Shown here: positions 1 through 8,969 of the stretch, one piece after another
How positions within the stretch are numbered: the stretch's first letter is position 1
How the letters are laid out: every line of letters begins with the position of its first letter
Origin: Anaerolineales bacterium
GTDB taxonomy: Bacteria > Chloroflexota > Anaerolineae > JAAEKA01
DNA length: 64,000 bases
Assembly: GCA_020634615.1 (NCBI GenBank)
Contig: JACKBI010000004.1
Coordinates: 248,001 to 312,000, forward strand
Reading direction: 5' to 3'
The notes under the pieces: generated by a model
What the model was told of the DNA's origin: nothing
Databases searched by the model: none
The model's input: the letters and a program-made list of their open reading frames with translations, nothing else
Translations under genes and position numbers: made by a program

Positions 1-1
1 G

Positions 2-1033
2 AACCATCCGCTGGGTGGCGAACAGGTGCGCCAATTGGCTTCCGGCAAGTCATCGGGCGATTTCGAGATGCAGGATGTGGCCGGCGCGCAGATGGCCGAC
101 CTCGACCAGGACGTCATCAAGGACTACATCGCCCGCCGCGAAGAAAAACAGGGCCGCCAGATCAAGCTGCCGCAGGATCGCCTGTTGCAGCAGATCGGCG
201 CGGTCACAGCCGATGGCAATCCGACGGTCGCCGGTCTGCTGCTGTTCGGGCTGGAGCCGCAGTTCTTCCTGCCGCAGTCGGGGCTGACCTTTGTACGCTT
301 CAGCGGCACGGAGTTGCGCGGGCCGGGTGGGCTGCCGGGTTACAGCCGTCGCGACGAGATCACCGGCCCGCTGGCGCAGATTATCGAACGCACGTGGACC
401 ATCCTGATGCAGGAGATGCGGCTGGAAGCGGTCGTCAAGGGGCTGCGACGTGAAGAGCGCACCGAGTACCCACCGATTGCCGTCCGTGAGGCGCTGGTCA
501 ACGCCGTCTGCCATCGCGACTACCGGTTAACCGGTCGGCGGATCGAGATCCGCATGTTCGACGACCGGGTGGAGATCCACAGCCCCGGTGGGTTGCCAGG
601 CTACATCACCATCGACAACATCGTGGAGGAGCATTTCAGCCGCAACCCGCGGCTGGTCAATGGGCTGTACCACTGGAACTACATCGAGGAACTGGGGCTC
701 GGCGTCGACAAGATGATCGAAACCATGATGCAAGCTGGCCATCCGCAGCCGGAATTCAAAGCCACGCCCCATAGCTTCACTGTCACTTTGCAGAACGCCA
801 AAGAACGTGAGACCCTGACCGGCTCGCCGGCCTGGGAGAACAGCATGAACGAACGTCAACTGCGCGCCATCCAGTATATGCGCGACAATGGACGTATCAC
901 CAGCCGCGATTACCAGGATATCTGCCCCGATGTCTCACCGGAGACGCTGCGGCTCGACATGGTGGACTTGACCGACCGCGGCATCGTCATGAAGGTCGGC
1001 ATGAAGCGCGGCACCTACTACATTATGAGATAG
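2..1033 (+). CDS. ATP-binding HTH protein (AlbA_2 / RecG-like family), 5' truncated
   Basis: The reading frame is open from base 2, so the gene starts upstream of the window; an apparent GTG at 26 is probably internal. The C-terminal part of a Schlafen/AlbA_2-type putative transcriptional regulator is visible. A GHKL-like ATP-binding segment contains REALVNAVCHRDY, DDRVEIHSPGGLPG and the glycine-rich LGLGVDKM stretch. It is followed by a winged-helix segment (MNERQLRAIQYMRDNGRITS) that would bind DNA. Members of this family are regulators or accessory proteins of unclear partner. The next gene starts 4 bp downstream. The family call is good; the function is not known. Confidence 0.8.
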   Translation, partial: NHPLGGEQVRQLASGKSSGDFEMQDVAGAQMADLDQDVIKDYIARREEKQGRQIKLPQDRLLQQIGAVTADGNPTVAGLLLFGLEPQFFLPQSGLTFVRFSGTELRGPGGLPGYSRRDEITGPLAQIIERTWTILMQEMRLEAVVKGLRREERTEYPPIAVREALVNAVCHRDYRLTGRRIEIRMFDDRVEIHSPGGLPGYITIDNIVEEHFSRNPRLVNGLYHWNYIEELGLGVDKMIETMMQAGHPQPEFKATPHSFTVTLQNAKERETLTGSPAWENSMNERQLRAIQYMRDNGRITSRDYQDICPDVSPETLRLDMVDLTDRGIVMKVGMKRGTYYIMR

Positions 1034-1037
1034 TACG

Positions 1038-1619
1038 ATGAACAACTCACGAAACAACACCTTGGTGATCGCCATAGTCGCCGTGCTGGTTGCCGTGCTC
1101 ATTGCAATGTGCGCCTGCATGTTTGGACTAGCTGTGGGCGTCGGCATCGGCCAGGTCAGCGCTCAGTTACGGACTGAGAGTAGCTTCGAGACGCAACCTG
1201 GAGGGATCATTCCGGTTCGCCCCGAAGTGCCTGACATGCCCGATCTGCCGACCTTCCCTGAGATGCCGGCCATGCCCGGTATGCCAGATCTGGACCAGCT
1301 GATGCGCATGATGAGTGGCGCGATGGTGGGTGAAGTGACCCCCGGCGGGCCGGCTGAGCAGGCAGGAATCCAACCGGGCGACCTGATCATCGCAGTCGAT
1401 GGCGACCAGATTACACCCGACATGACGCTGCCTGCGCTGATCGGCGCACACGCGCCGGGAGACGAGGTCACCGTGACCATCGTTCGTATGGGCCAGGGCG
1501 ACATGAGCCAAAAGGACATCGTCGTTGTTCTTGATGCCAATCCCGACGATGATTCGATTGGCTTCCTGGGGGTTCGTGTCGTGCCGTTCTTCTCTGAGGA
1601 GGAGCCTGACAGTCCATAA
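1038..1619 (+). CDS. Membrane-anchored PDZ-domain protein
   Basis: This 193-residue protein has an N-terminal hydrophobic segment (about residues 8-36, LVIAIVAVLVAVLIAMCACM) acting as a signal anchor. A Pro/Met-rich spacer with repeated PDMP/PEMP/PGMP units follows (about 55-85), then one PDZ domain (about 95-165) with GEVTPGGPAEQAGIQPGDLI and AVDGDQIT. No protease domain is present, so it is not HtrA itself; a periplasmic or cell-surface adaptor is likely. It starts 4 bp after the preceding gene and is probably co-transcribed with it. PDZ assignment is confident, the role is unknown. Confidence 0.8.
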   Translation: MNNSRNNTLVIAIVAVLVAVLIAMCACMFGLAVGVGIGQVSAQLRTESSFETQPGGIIPVRPEVPDMPDLPTFPEMPAMPGMPDLDQLMRMMSGAMVGEVTPGGPAEQAGIQPGDLIIAVDGDQITPDMTLPALIGAHAPGDEVTVTIVRMGQGDMSQKDIVVVLDANPDDDSIGFLGVRVVPFFSEEEPDSP

Positions 1620-1656
1620 ACCAGCGGCGCTGGTCCTATCTGTCACAGGTGCCCCA

Positions 1657-2550
1657 ATGCGCTTAAACCGCGTTTCTCTTGCCGCGCTTGCGCTGCTGGC
1701 AGCCAGCCTTGGGCTGCTGTTTGGACCCACCGCAATCGCTGAGAAAAACAAGACAACCCAACCTGACCTGGCCTGTTTCGAGCCGGAGTTGCCCCATCAG
1801 CTTGGTCGCCGGACAGTTGTCGAAGTTCCCGACTATCTGGTGGCGCCGGCCAGTCTGCGCAGCGAGTCGGCTGCTTATGACATGATCCGATATCCGGTCA
1901 GTTTCCTGAGCGCGCCCGGCGTCGATCCGTTCATCCATGGCCGGCAGGATGTGCTGGCCAACAGCGATTTGATCCGCCGCTTCGCTGTGAAAGACATGGA
2001 ACTGATCGTGGCGGCCACCATCGCACATCAAGCCAGCGACGCCAAAGACCGACCCTTCGGCGCGGATGCGGTCGAAACCTTCTGGATCGAAAATGTAGAT
2101 CCCGACGCATCGGTGGGTATCGCCCAACTGCGCGCCAGCGAGGTGGTCTACTGGGCGCCCGAACTGGTCGGCGCAGACCTCTTGGACCCTGAAGTTGCAG
2201 TGCGAGTCATGACCGCCAAGCTGGAGAAGGCGAACCGCTACATCAGCCGCGCTGATCCGGATACCAGCATCACCGACCGCACCATGTTACTGGCGTTGGT
2301 GCAGAACGACAGCAGCGAGATTGCGATGCGCAACACGCTCAACGCATTCTTCGTGACCGCCCGGCAAGACTGGACCACCATGCTGTCGCTGGACGAAGCA
2401 AAGTCGCGCGACTGGATGGAGCAATTGCGGCTTGTGTTGGTGCAATACGACTGGCTTGTCAGCCAGGGATGGGAAAAACCGGCTGGGATCGACCGCGATT
2501 TTTGGGCGCGGACGGCGTTTCCGCGCGCTAGCAAGACCACCGAGCACTAA
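1657..2550 (+). CDS. Secreted protein of unknown function, possibly lysozyme-like
   Basis: The ATG at 1657 is chosen because it begins a clean signal peptide (MRLNRVSLAALALLAASLGL, cleavage near TAIA/EK); the frame is open further upstream, overlapping the PDZ gene. The mature part is about 270 residues with no repeats. ASVGIAQLRASEV at about 151-163 resembles the G-x-x-Q motif region of lytic transglycosylase/lysozyme folds, and the helical IVAATIAHQASDAK precedes it. This is a weak resemblance, not a family assignment. It would act outside the membrane. The 38-bp spacing from the PDZ gene allows co-transcription. Confidence 0.6.
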   Translation: MRLNRVSLAALALLAASLGLLFGPTAIAEKNKTTQPDLACFEPELPHQLGRRTVVEVPDYLVAPASLRSESAAYDMIRYPVSFLSAPGVDPFIHGRQDVLANSDLIRRFAVKDMELIVAATIAHQASDAKDRPFGADAVETFWIENVDPDASVGIAQLRASEVVYWAPELVGADLLDPEVAVRVMTAKLEKANRYISRADPDTSITDRTMLLALVQNDSSEIAMRNTLNAFFVTARQDWTTMLSLDEAKSRDWMEQLRLVLVQYDWLVSQGWEKPAGIDRDFWARTAFPRASKTTEH

Positions 2551-2716
2551 ACAGCGACGACCCGGCTGACACGGCCACATGCCGATCGCCAGTCAATCGG
2601 GGCTGCCATCCTGGTGCCTGCACCGCCCCAGATTGCACTTTCATCCACGTCTATTTGCTTTCCACACGTCGGTTTGAAAATTTGCCCATTCTTTGAAGGC
2701 GTGCTAAAGTCGCCCC

Positions 2717-3742
2717 ATGCACAAAACACCAATCGACCTGCGTCGGCTGTTGCCCCTTGTGCTGCTCACCCTGACCCTTCTCACGCCTACTTTCGCCAGT
2801 GCTGCCGATTCTGCGCAGAACGCTGGCCCTGAGCAGCCCACTACACCTGAAACACCTGCCGACATTCCGCGCGCCAATGAGACACCCGTGGTTGGCTATG
2901 TATACACCGTTCAGGCCGGCGACGACCTCTGGCAGATCGCCGTAGCCCATAGCCTGGACATGGAAGCTCTAGCAGCCGAGAACCACCTGGATCCGCCCTA
3001 CTGGCTTCAGCCGGGCGACAAGCTCTGGGTGCCTGCCGAGCCGGCCCTCGTTCGCAGACCCGAACCGGTCCTCGCCACCAACCATCCTGCCGGGTACACC
3101 GTGCAGTCCGGAGACAACCTGTTTCAAATCGCCTCCATCTACGGCCTGACCGAAAGCGAACTTGCCAGAGCCAACAACATTGATCCCCCGTACCTGATCC
3201 ACCCGGGCGACCGGCTGACTATTCCGGGACAGCCCGTGGAACAGCAAGCCCCCGATCAGCCGGCAGCGGAAACGCCTCCTCCCGCTGCGCAGGCCCCTGA
3301 TTCATCCGATACGAACCAGTTCCAGACAGCCGACAGCAGCGCAGGCCAGGACATTCCCGGCGACGCGATGCTCATCCTGAACGACATGAACGAGAAACGC
3401 GCCGCGTGGGGCCTTGCGCCGCTCGTCTGGTCAGGCCAGCTAGCAACTGCGGCCCAGGCGCACGCCAATGACCTGGCGCAGCGCGGCTGGGGTGGCCACG
3501 TCGGTTCGGACGGCGCGTATCTGCGCACACGCTACGAACGCGTTGGCTACTATGCATCCTGGGCCAGCGAGAACTGGGCCAACGCCCACGGCCCTCAGCA
3601 AGCCTTCGACATGTGGTGGTTCGAGCCCGACTGGGGCCCACACCGGCTAAACATCCTCGGCGCCAACTTTGCCGAAATCGGTATCGGCATTGCCAGAGGC
3701 GGCTGGGGTTACTATTACGTCGCTGACTTCGGCAGCCACTAA
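2717..3742 (+). CDS. Secreted LysM-LysM-CAP domain protein
   Basis: A 341-residue exported protein. Signal peptide about 1-29 (LLPLVLLTLTLLTPTFASAA); two LysM peptidoglycan-binding modules (about 61-106, YTVQAGDDLWQIA...GDKLWVP, and about 125-170, YTVQSGDNLFQIA...GDRLTIP); a Pro/Gln/Ala-rich linker; and a C-terminal CAP (SCP/PR-1-like) domain (about 218-341) with the conserved GGHVGSDG, ASENWA and GPHRLNILG motifs. It likely binds the cell wall or other glycans outside the cell; CAP domains of this bacterial type have no settled activity. The gene ends just before a strong bidirectional hairpin. Confidence 0.92.
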   Translation: MHKTPIDLRRLLPLVLLTLTLLTPTFASAADSAQNAGPEQPTTPETPADIPRANETPVVGYVYTVQAGDDLWQIAVAHSLDMEALAAENHLDPPYWLQPGDKLWVPAEPALVRRPEPVLATNHPAGYTVQSGDNLFQIASIYGLTESELARANNIDPPYLIHPGDRLTIPGQPVEQQAPDQPAAETPPPAAQAPDSSDTNQFQTADSSAGQDIPGDAMLILNDMNEKRAAWGLAPLVWSGQLATAAQAHANDLAQRGWGGHVGSDGAYLRTRYERVGYYASWASENWANAHGPQQAFDMWWFEPDWGPHRLNILGANFAEIGIGIARGGWGYYYVADFGSH

Positions 3743-3829
3743 CCTTTGGGAGTCATTGGGTAACCCACACCACCAGCCGAAGGCGCGTCGTCATTCCGCA
3801 GCAGGAACGACGGACTGACAGTTACGAGA

Positions 3830-3861
3830 AAAGAGCGCGGGTCAGTTGACCCGCGCTCTTT
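3830..3861. terminator. Bidirectional terminator hairpin
   Basis: A perfect 15-bp inverted repeat (AAAGAGCGCGGGTCA and its complement) with a 2-nt centre lies between the convergent LysM-CAP gene (ends 3742) and the ABC permease gene (ends 3875). A/T runs flank both sides, as in a bidirectional intrinsic terminator. Confidence 0.8.
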
Positions 3862-3874
3862 CGATTCCACCCAC

Positions 3875-4699
3875 TCAAAGATCGCGTCTTTGAAAGACGA
3901 TCACGGCCAGCGCCAGGACAACCCCTACGTAGATCACTGAATAGACCACCGTCGCCGGGCTGGGCGTGCTTACCGTCACGAAGGGGCCGGCGTTGAGCTG
4001 TCGCAGAAACGTCGGCTGAATGAGATACGACGCTCGCCGCCAGATCGCTTCGCTGGGGAGGATGAAGCTGATCAGGATGCCGAGGTTGGTCGCTGCCTGG
4101 TTGCCGGCGAACGCGGCGATCTGTTCGATCCAGCCGCCGATGAAGACCAGGCCGTAGAGCATAAAGACAAAGATGCCGTTGGCCAGCGTGTTGAGGAAGG
4201 TGCCGCCAAAAATGGACACCGTCAGCACCAGCAATTGCGCCAGAACCATCAAGGCAATGCCCTGCGGCAGGTGGTCGGGCAGATACCCCGAAATGATCCA
4301 CGCCACCAGCACCAGAGCGGCTGAAACCAGCGTCATGATCACACTCAGCAGCACGCTCAACCCCAGCCACTTGCCCACCACCACTTGCCAGCGGAGCAGC
4401 GGCTTGGTCACCAGCGTCTGCATGGCGCCGGAGCCGATGTCGCCGGCGATCACATCCACCGACATCACCACCGCCAGCACCACACCCAGGAAATTTGCCG
4501 CGTACAACCCCATCAACAGCAGGATATTGGAAACTTCCAGCCGCTCGCCGACCATCGCGAAGCGGCCCTGGCTGTGGATCAGGTAGTAACCCACGGCAAA
4601 CAGCGCCACAAAGGCGATCCCCATCACCAGCACAAGTTGCAGCAGCCGGCGGCGGCGCGCCTCCAGAAAAGTCAGTCGGGCGACGGTAAAGACGCTCAC
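3875..4699 (-). CDS. ABC-2 type transporter permease
   Basis: 274 residues with about six hydrophobic segments, starting with VSVFTVARLTFLEARRRRLLQLVLVMG. This N-terminal pattern is typical of ABC-2 permeases encoded beside a CcmA/NatA-like ATPase. The GTG start at 4699 overlaps the stop of the ATPase gene in a GTGA arrangement, implying translational coupling; the frame runs open further upstream but that part overlaps the ATPase gene. The substrate is unknown; exporter or drug/peptide efflux is the usual role. It is the last gene of a minus-strand run starting at the ECF sigma factor. Confidence 0.85.
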   Translation of the reverse strand: MSVFTVARLTFLEARRRRLLQLVLVMGIAFVALFAVGYYLIHSQGRFAMVGERLEVSNILLLMGLYAANFLGVVLAVVMSVDVIAGDIGSGAMQTLVTKPLLRWQVVVGKWLGLSVLLSVIMTLVSAALVLVAWIISGYLPDHLPQGIALMVLAQLLVLTVSIFGGTFLNTLANGIFVFMLYGLVFIGGWIEQIAAFAGNQAATNLGILISFILPSEAIWRRASYLIQPTFLRQLNAGPFVTVSTPSPATVVYSVIYVGVVLALAVIVFQRRDL

Positions 4700-5610
4700 G
4701 CGGTGTCCCCCTCGACCAGCCGTACGAACAGGTCCTCCAGCGACAGGCGCCGCGGCGTCAGCGAATAGAGCTGGGCGCCGCCGTTGACCAGAACGGCAGC
4801 AATGCCTGGCAGAACACTTTCGTCGCCTGCCTGAATGGTCAGGCGATCGCCTTTGCTGAACGTGATCCGCCCAAACGCAGCCAGCGCCACGCGCAGATCG
4901 TCGTTCAGGCCGCTGGCGCGCACGTCCACTTCGAGCTGCATCCCCGTCAACTCGTCGATGGTGCCCAGACCGACGACCCGACCGCGCCGCATGATCGCCA
5001 CCCGGTCGCAGGTCGATTCGACCTCGCTCAACAGGTGCGAATTCAGGAACACCGTAACGCCCTCGCTGCGCAGATCGCGGATCAGGTCGCGCACCTGGCG
5101 GCGGCCTAGCGGATCGAGACCGGAGGTTGGCTCGTCCAGGAAGACGACCGCGGGCTGGCTCAACAGCGCCTGGGCCAGCCCGATGCGTTGTGTCATCCCC
5201 TTGGAAAACTCCGAGAGCCGCGAACCGCCCCGTCCGCCAAGTCCAACCCGTTCCAACAGCGTCGGAATGCGTTGCCGTCGCTCGCTGTCGGGAATGCCAT
5301 AGAGCCGTCCATGAAAGTCGAGGAAGTCGTTGGCGGTCAACCACGGATGATAGTGGAAGTGTTCGGGCAGGAACCCCACCTGGGCCATGGCCCGCGGCTC
5401 GCCCGGCTTGTAGCCCAGTAAGCTGGCGCGGCCGCCGCTGGGCCGCACCAGGCCCAGCAGCATCTTGACGGTGGTTGTCTTGCCTGCGCCGTTGGGTCCC
5501 AGGAAGCCGAAAACCTCACCCTGCTCAACGGAGAGGGTGAGGCTGTCCACCGCGACTACGTCGCGGTAGACTTTGCGCAGGTTCTCGGTTTCGATTACAG
5601 ACGGCGGCAT
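4696..5610 (-). CDS. ABC transporter ATP-binding protein (ABC-2 exporter)
   Basis: 304 residues with a complete nucleotide-binding domain: Walker A GPNGAGKTTT near residue 40, signature LSEFSKGMTQRIGLAQAL, Walker B VVFLDEPTSGLD and the H-loop LNSHLLSEVE. The C-terminal 80 residues form the usual extra regulatory tail of this subclass. It energises the permease encoded downstream (4-bp overlap). It starts 14 bp after the lipoprotein gene, so it sits in the sigma / anti-sigma / lipoprotein / exporter run. The substrate cannot be read from sequence. Confidence 0.93.
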   Translation of the reverse strand: MPPSVIETENLRKVYRDVVAVDSLTLSVEQGEVFGFLGPNGAGKTTTVKMLLGLVRPSGGRASLLGYKPGEPRAMAQVGFLPEHFHYHPWLTANDFLDFHGRLYGIPDSERRQRIPTLLERVGLGGRGGSRLSEFSKGMTQRIGLAQALLSQPAVVFLDEPTSGLDPLGRRQVRDLIRDLRSEGVTVFLNSHLLSEVESTCDRVAIMRRGRVVGLGTIDELTGMQLEVDVRASGLNDDLRVALAAFGRITFSKGDRLTIQAGDESVLPGIAAVLVNGGAQLYSLTPRRLSLEDLFVRLVEGDTA

Positions 5611-5624
5611 CTGACTATTCTTGG

Positions 5625-5978
5625 CTAGCGAGGGGCCGCGTGTGCTTCGACTTCATCGATCAACACCTTGCCATGATCGACGGTTACGGTATTTCCTGCC
5701 GCGAGTACACCGTAGGACTGGCCGTTCACGATCAACTCCTCATCGCGAATGAGCACGTCGGCATCGCGACATGGTGTGAACTGGTACGAGACGGCGCCTG
5801 TCCCCGCATCGACGATCTCCTGAGGCTGCGGAACTTCCGTACGATAACAATCTGTGACGCGCACCGTATGGTTGCCGACAGCAGCCTCAACCTCGCCGAA
5901 AAAGAGGTTGTTCGACCGGCTGCACGAGGCCATCAACACCAAACATCCTGCCAATGCAAGTAGCGTGATTCTTCGCAT
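5625..5978 (-). CDS. Small lipoprotein
   Basis: The ATG at 5978 is preceded by a good Shine-Dalgarno (GGAGAAGAG), which decides against the longer frame. The 117-residue product has a lipoprotein signal peptide (MRRITLLALAGCLVLMASC, lipobox LMAS/C) and a short beta-rich domain with two further cysteines (DCYRTE, PCRDAD). No family is recognised. It lies between the anti-sigma factor and the ABC exporter genes, so it may be an extracytoplasmic sensor or target of the ECF system; that is inference. Confidence 0.7.
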   Translation of the reverse strand: MRRITLLALAGCLVLMASCSRSNNLFFGEVEAAVGNHTVRVTDCYRTEVPQPQEIVDAGTGAVSYQFTPCRDADVLIRDEELIVNGQSYGVLAAGNTVTVDHGKVLIDEVEAHAAPR

Positions 5979-6029
5979 TTCAACTCTTCTCCACGGAACA
6001 CTAAGTCGCAAGCTTACATTCAAAAGTCG

Positions 6030-7223
6030 CTATTGCAGCGTATCCGCAACCAGAAGCATGCCCGAGTCGGACACGTTCCAGGTCAGCAGCCCGTAGACGA
6101 CACCGTCGCGCTGCCAGAGCAGCACGCGTTCCCGGCCACGATCGGAGGTTGCGCCAGACTCTTCGAACAGTAGCCCCGGCACGCCATCGACGGTGACCTC
6201 TTGGTAGGCGCCCATGTCGCCGGCGAACGGGATGACCGCGGTCGAGGTCCAATCGATGGTTTGAGCAATGCGGCTCGCATCAGCCGCCGGCATACCGACG
6301 GCACGCAGATAAATCTCACCCATGGTGGCCGGATCGATGCCGGGCGGCAGGTCGATCTCAGGACTGGGCGCCTGGACGAGCATCATCCCGGCGTCGCGCT
6401 CGCCGTACGGGTTGTCGACCTTGTATTCGGCCTGCACGACATACGGCGCATCGACTTCTACCGCGGCCGTGTCGAATGCAGGCAATACCACGTCGGTGAC
6501 GCCCGCCATATCCAGCGCCATCTGCACGGTTGGCCGGTCGACCTGCAGGCGGACGTGCGGTCCCTGCGTTACGCTCAGCTTGGCCATCGATGCGCCCTCG
6601 GGCAGTTCCGCGGGCAAGCGCGCCGTGTAGCCTGCCAGCGCTTCTGCCGCTGCCACATCGGCCACGACCTGTTCGTCGCCGAAGTCGCGCAGAATCTCCG
6701 GCTGGCCCAGGATCCCAGACTGCAACATATCCTCAAAACTCTGCACACGCGCTGAACTGTCGATGTCCACCACAGTGAACTGCTGTACCCTGAACAGCCC
6801 CAGGAACTGGGCCATCGCATCACGCGCCGGAGCAAAGGTAAACATGCCTGCCAACAGCAGCACTACCAGCGCTCCGATTGCACCTGCCCGCAACGCGGGC
6901 GGCGTCCCTCTTATCAAACCGTGTTCGCCTATGTTTCCACGCATTTCATTCAACCTCCTGAGCCATCTGCTCCACAGCGCGTCCTGCGCTACCGGCAACT
7001 CTGCACGTAGTTGTGCCAGTTGGGTCGCTGCAGCCGGAAGATCAGCGGGCCCCGGTTCAAGCGCGGCCAGCAGCGCGGCCGTCTGCCACCCAGCGGCTTG
7101 CACGGCGGTCACCTGGCGACGGCACGCGTCGCATTGGGCAAGATGTGCTGCCACCCGAGCTTGTTCATCCGCTGCCAGCGCACCGTCCAGATACGCCTGC
7201 AGCGTACCAATGTCAGTGGTCAT
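6030..7223 (-). CDS. Anti-sigma factor, zinc-finger type, with one membrane segment
   Basis: The 397-residue protein starts at the ATG at 7223, preceded by an excellent Shine-Dalgarno (AGGAGGTGA). An N-terminal zinc-binding anti-sigma motif (HLAQCDACRRQ, HxxxCxxC) is followed by one transmembrane segment (GAIGALVVLLLAGMFTFAP, about residues 112-130) and a large outer domain. It should hold the adjacent ECF sigma factor inactive until an envelope signal. The start lies inside the end of the sigma gene (11-bp overlap), typical of coupled sigma/anti-sigma pairs. Confidence 0.85.
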   Translation of the reverse strand: MTTDIGTLQAYLDGALAADEQARVAAHLAQCDACRRQVTAVQAAGWQTAALLAALEPGPADLPAAATQLAQLRAELPVAQDALWSRWLRRLNEMRGNIGEHGLIRGTPPALRAGAIGALVVLLLAGMFTFAPARDAMAQFLGLFRVQQFTVVDIDSSARVQSFEDMLQSGILGQPEILRDFGDEQVVADVAAAEALAGYTARLPAELPEGASMAKLSVTQGPHVRLQVDRPTVQMALDMAGVTDVVLPAFDTAAVEVDAPYVVQAEYKVDNPYGERDAGMMLVQAPSPEIDLPPGIDPATMGEIYLRAVGMPAADASRIAQTIDWTSTAVIPFAGDMGAYQEVTVDGVPGLLFEESGATSDRGRERVLLWQRDGVVYGLLTWNVSDSGMLLVADTLQ

Positions 7224-7800
7224 CGTCGTCACCTCCTGCCGATCCGCCGGTTGCTTCCTCATAGGCGCTGGCGAATGCAGCATGCGCACGGGCCAGCAGG
7301 GTGCCCACTGACCCCGGTGCTACCTCAAGCACGCTGGCCAGCTCGTTGTAGCTCAGCCCGGCGTGACGCAGAAGCAGCAGCATCGCGTCGCGCTCTGGCA
7401 ACCGGCGCAGCACCTGTCGCACCTGTGCTTGCTCGTCGTTGCGTACGGCTACGTCCGCCGGATCGGGAGCCACAGATTGGCCGTCGAAGACAGCATCCTC
7501 GCGCCTGTCACGCCGGTTGTCGCCGCGGACCTGATTGTATGCCAGGTTGGTCACCACTCTGAGCAGCCAGGCGCGCACATTGTGGTCACGCCCAGGGTCG
7601 AGCTGCACCTTGTGCAGGCGCAGGAATGTCTCCTGTGTCAGATCCTCCGCTTCTGGGGCGTTGCCGGTCACCCGGTATGCCTGACGGAAGACGCTGTCAT
7701 AGTGCGCCATGAACAGAGCGTCGAACTCGGTTTCGCTGCGATGAGCCGCACCGCTTACGCTGCGGGCATCGGACCGCTGGGACCATTGGTTTGTCATCAT
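7213..7800 (-). CDS. ECF-family RNA polymerase sigma factor
   Basis: 195 residues from the ATG at 7800. Region 2 (FDALFMAHYDSVFRQAYRVTGNAPEAEDLTQETFLRL) and region 4 (LRRLPERDAMLLLLRHAGLSYNELASVLEVAPGSVGTLLARA) are both present and spaced as in ECF sigmas, with nothing between them but a short linker. GTG at 7830 is an alternative start. An acidic tail (GGDDDDH) closes the protein, encoded where the anti-sigma start codon overlaps. It probably directs transcription of its own operon. Family assignment is firm; the ECF subgroup is not determined. Confidence 0.92.
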   Translation of the reverse strand: MMTNQWSQRSDARSVSGAAHRSETEFDALFMAHYDSVFRQAYRVTGNAPEAEDLTQETFLRLHKVQLDPGRDHNVRAWLLRVVTNLAYNQVRGDNRRDRREDAVFDGQSVAPDPADVAVRNDEQAQVRQVLRRLPERDAMLLLLRHAGLSYNELASVLEVAPGSVGTLLARAHAAFASAYEEATGGSAGGDDDDH

Positions 7801-7864
7801 CTTGAGGTGCCGTTCCGGATCGGTTCTCACTATTGTAACACCGCGGAACGGAATTCTGTGACAC

Positions 7865-7892
7865 TTGAGGATTCTGCTATGCCGGTTATAAT
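7865..7892 (+). promoter_or_regulatory. Sigma-70-type promoter for the DinB-like gene
   Basis: TTGAGG (7865-7870), 16 bp, then a consensus TATAAT (7887-7892), placed 48 bp before the DinB-like start. The divergent sigma gene lies on the other side. Confidence 0.65.
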
Positions 7893-7939
7893 GGCGACGA
7901 GCAAGACGAAACAAATCGACCCGGACAAGGAGATTGGAC

Positions 7940-8428
7940 ATGCCACAACAAGCCCACTACGAGACGCTGTTCGCATATCATTGGCACACCACGCGGCACC
8001 TGACGGACTGCGCCGGCCGGCTGGAGGATGCCGCCTATCACGAAAACCCCGGCTACGGCCACGGATCGATCCACGACCTGCTGTTTCACTTGCTGCGCAG
8101 TGACCGCAGTTGGCGCATTGCGCTGGAAAGCGGCCATCAGCAGGCCGGCATCCAGCCCAGTGACTTCATGTCTTATCAGGATCTCGCGGCCGGCTTTGCT
8201 GACGAGCAAGCTGCCTGGACAACCTATCTCGCTACACTGAAAGATGCCGAGATTGACGGCGACATTACGCTGATCAACTGGCGCGGCGACCCGTGGACGT
8301 TCCCCCTCTGGCGCGTGCTACAGCATCTGATCCTGCACGGCATGCAGCACCACACCGAGATCGCGCAGTTGCTGACCGCACGCGGCCAATCCCCTGGCGA
8401 TATCGACCTGCTGTTCTATCGAGGGTAG
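7940..8428 (+). CDS. DinB-like four-helix-bundle protein
   Basis: The ATG at 7940 has an AAGGAG Shine-Dalgarno 7 bp upstream. The 162-residue protein has the DinB/YfiT pattern: IHDLLFHLLRSDRSWR, a mid-protein Trp-rich loop, and LQHLILHGMQHHTEIAQLL with the histidines expected for a single metal site. Such proteins are metal-dependent, often thiol transferases (bacillithiol/mycothiol S-transferase-like) or damage-inducible proteins of unknown activity. The exact substrate is unknown. Confidence 0.85.
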   Translation: MPQQAHYETLFAYHWHTTRHLTDCAGRLEDAAYHENPGYGHGSIHDLLFHLLRSDRSWRIALESGHQQAGIQPSDFMSYQDLAAGFADEQAAWTTYLATLKDAEIDGDITLINWRGDPWTFPLWRVLQHLILHGMQHHTEIAQLLTARGQSPGDIDLLFYRG

Positions 8429-8432
8429 CTGG

Positions 8433-8855
8433 CTACTGCGAGGATGCCATCTGCGCGATCAGCGCTTCCATGCCCGCGGCCACAGCCTGCAAGCCGCGCA
8501 GCGGGCGGATCATCACCCGCAACTCGGTGATCTTGCCAGCGTCGTCGAGCTGGAAGATATCGACGCCCTCGATCTCCAGCCGCTTGTCGCCATCCGGTGA
8601 CGCGACGGTCGTCGCAAACTGCATGACCACACCGCCCGCGTCGTTAGCCCACCAGTTGGTGTAGGTCAACGGACCGAAAACCTGAACCACCATCGATAGA
8701 ATACCGGCGATGGTTTTGCGCCCCTGATAGGGTTTGTAAACCGCGGGGGAACGAAAAACGGCGTCTTCAGTGAACATCATCGCCATGCCGCGCAGATCGT
8801 CCCGGGCGACCACATCCTCCCACGCCGCTACGAAATCCTGGTATCTCTGGTCCAT
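8433..8855 (-). CDS. NTF2-like (SnoaL-type) protein
   Basis: 140 residues from ATG 8855, preceded by AAGGAGAA. The sequence follows the SnoaL/NTF2 cone fold: an N-terminal helix, FTEDAVFRSPAVYKPYQGRKTI, then alternating strands ending in VDIFQLDDAGKITELRVMIRPLRGL. Members are small enzymes (isomerases, hydrolases) or binding proteins. It converges on the DinB-like gene with a 4-bp gap. No specific substrate can be assigned. Confidence 0.85.
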   Translation of the reverse strand: MDQRYQDFVAAWEDVVARDDLRGMAMMFTEDAVFRSPAVYKPYQGRKTIAGILSMVVQVFGPLTYTNWWANDAGGVVMQFATTVASPDGDKRLEIEGVDIFQLDDAGKITELRVMIRPLRGLQAVAAGMEALIAQMASSQ

Positions 8856-8969
8856 ATCGGGTTCTCCTTGATCGGGTATTTCTCCCAACGATGGTGCCAC
8901 ATCTGGCGCACTTCGCCAAACCAGCGGCGCGGATTACAGCGTGCAGTAAGGCAGGCAATGGAAGCGCGC

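Noticed and set aside
2674..2710. Promoter before the LysM-CAP gene
   Set aside because: TTGAAA and TAAAGT are visible but their spacing (25 bp) is not that of a sigma-70 promoter.
3822..4370. 182-codon minus-strand open frame near the ABC permease
   Set aside because: It overlaps the permease gene in another frame and crosses the terminator hairpin; no family pattern.
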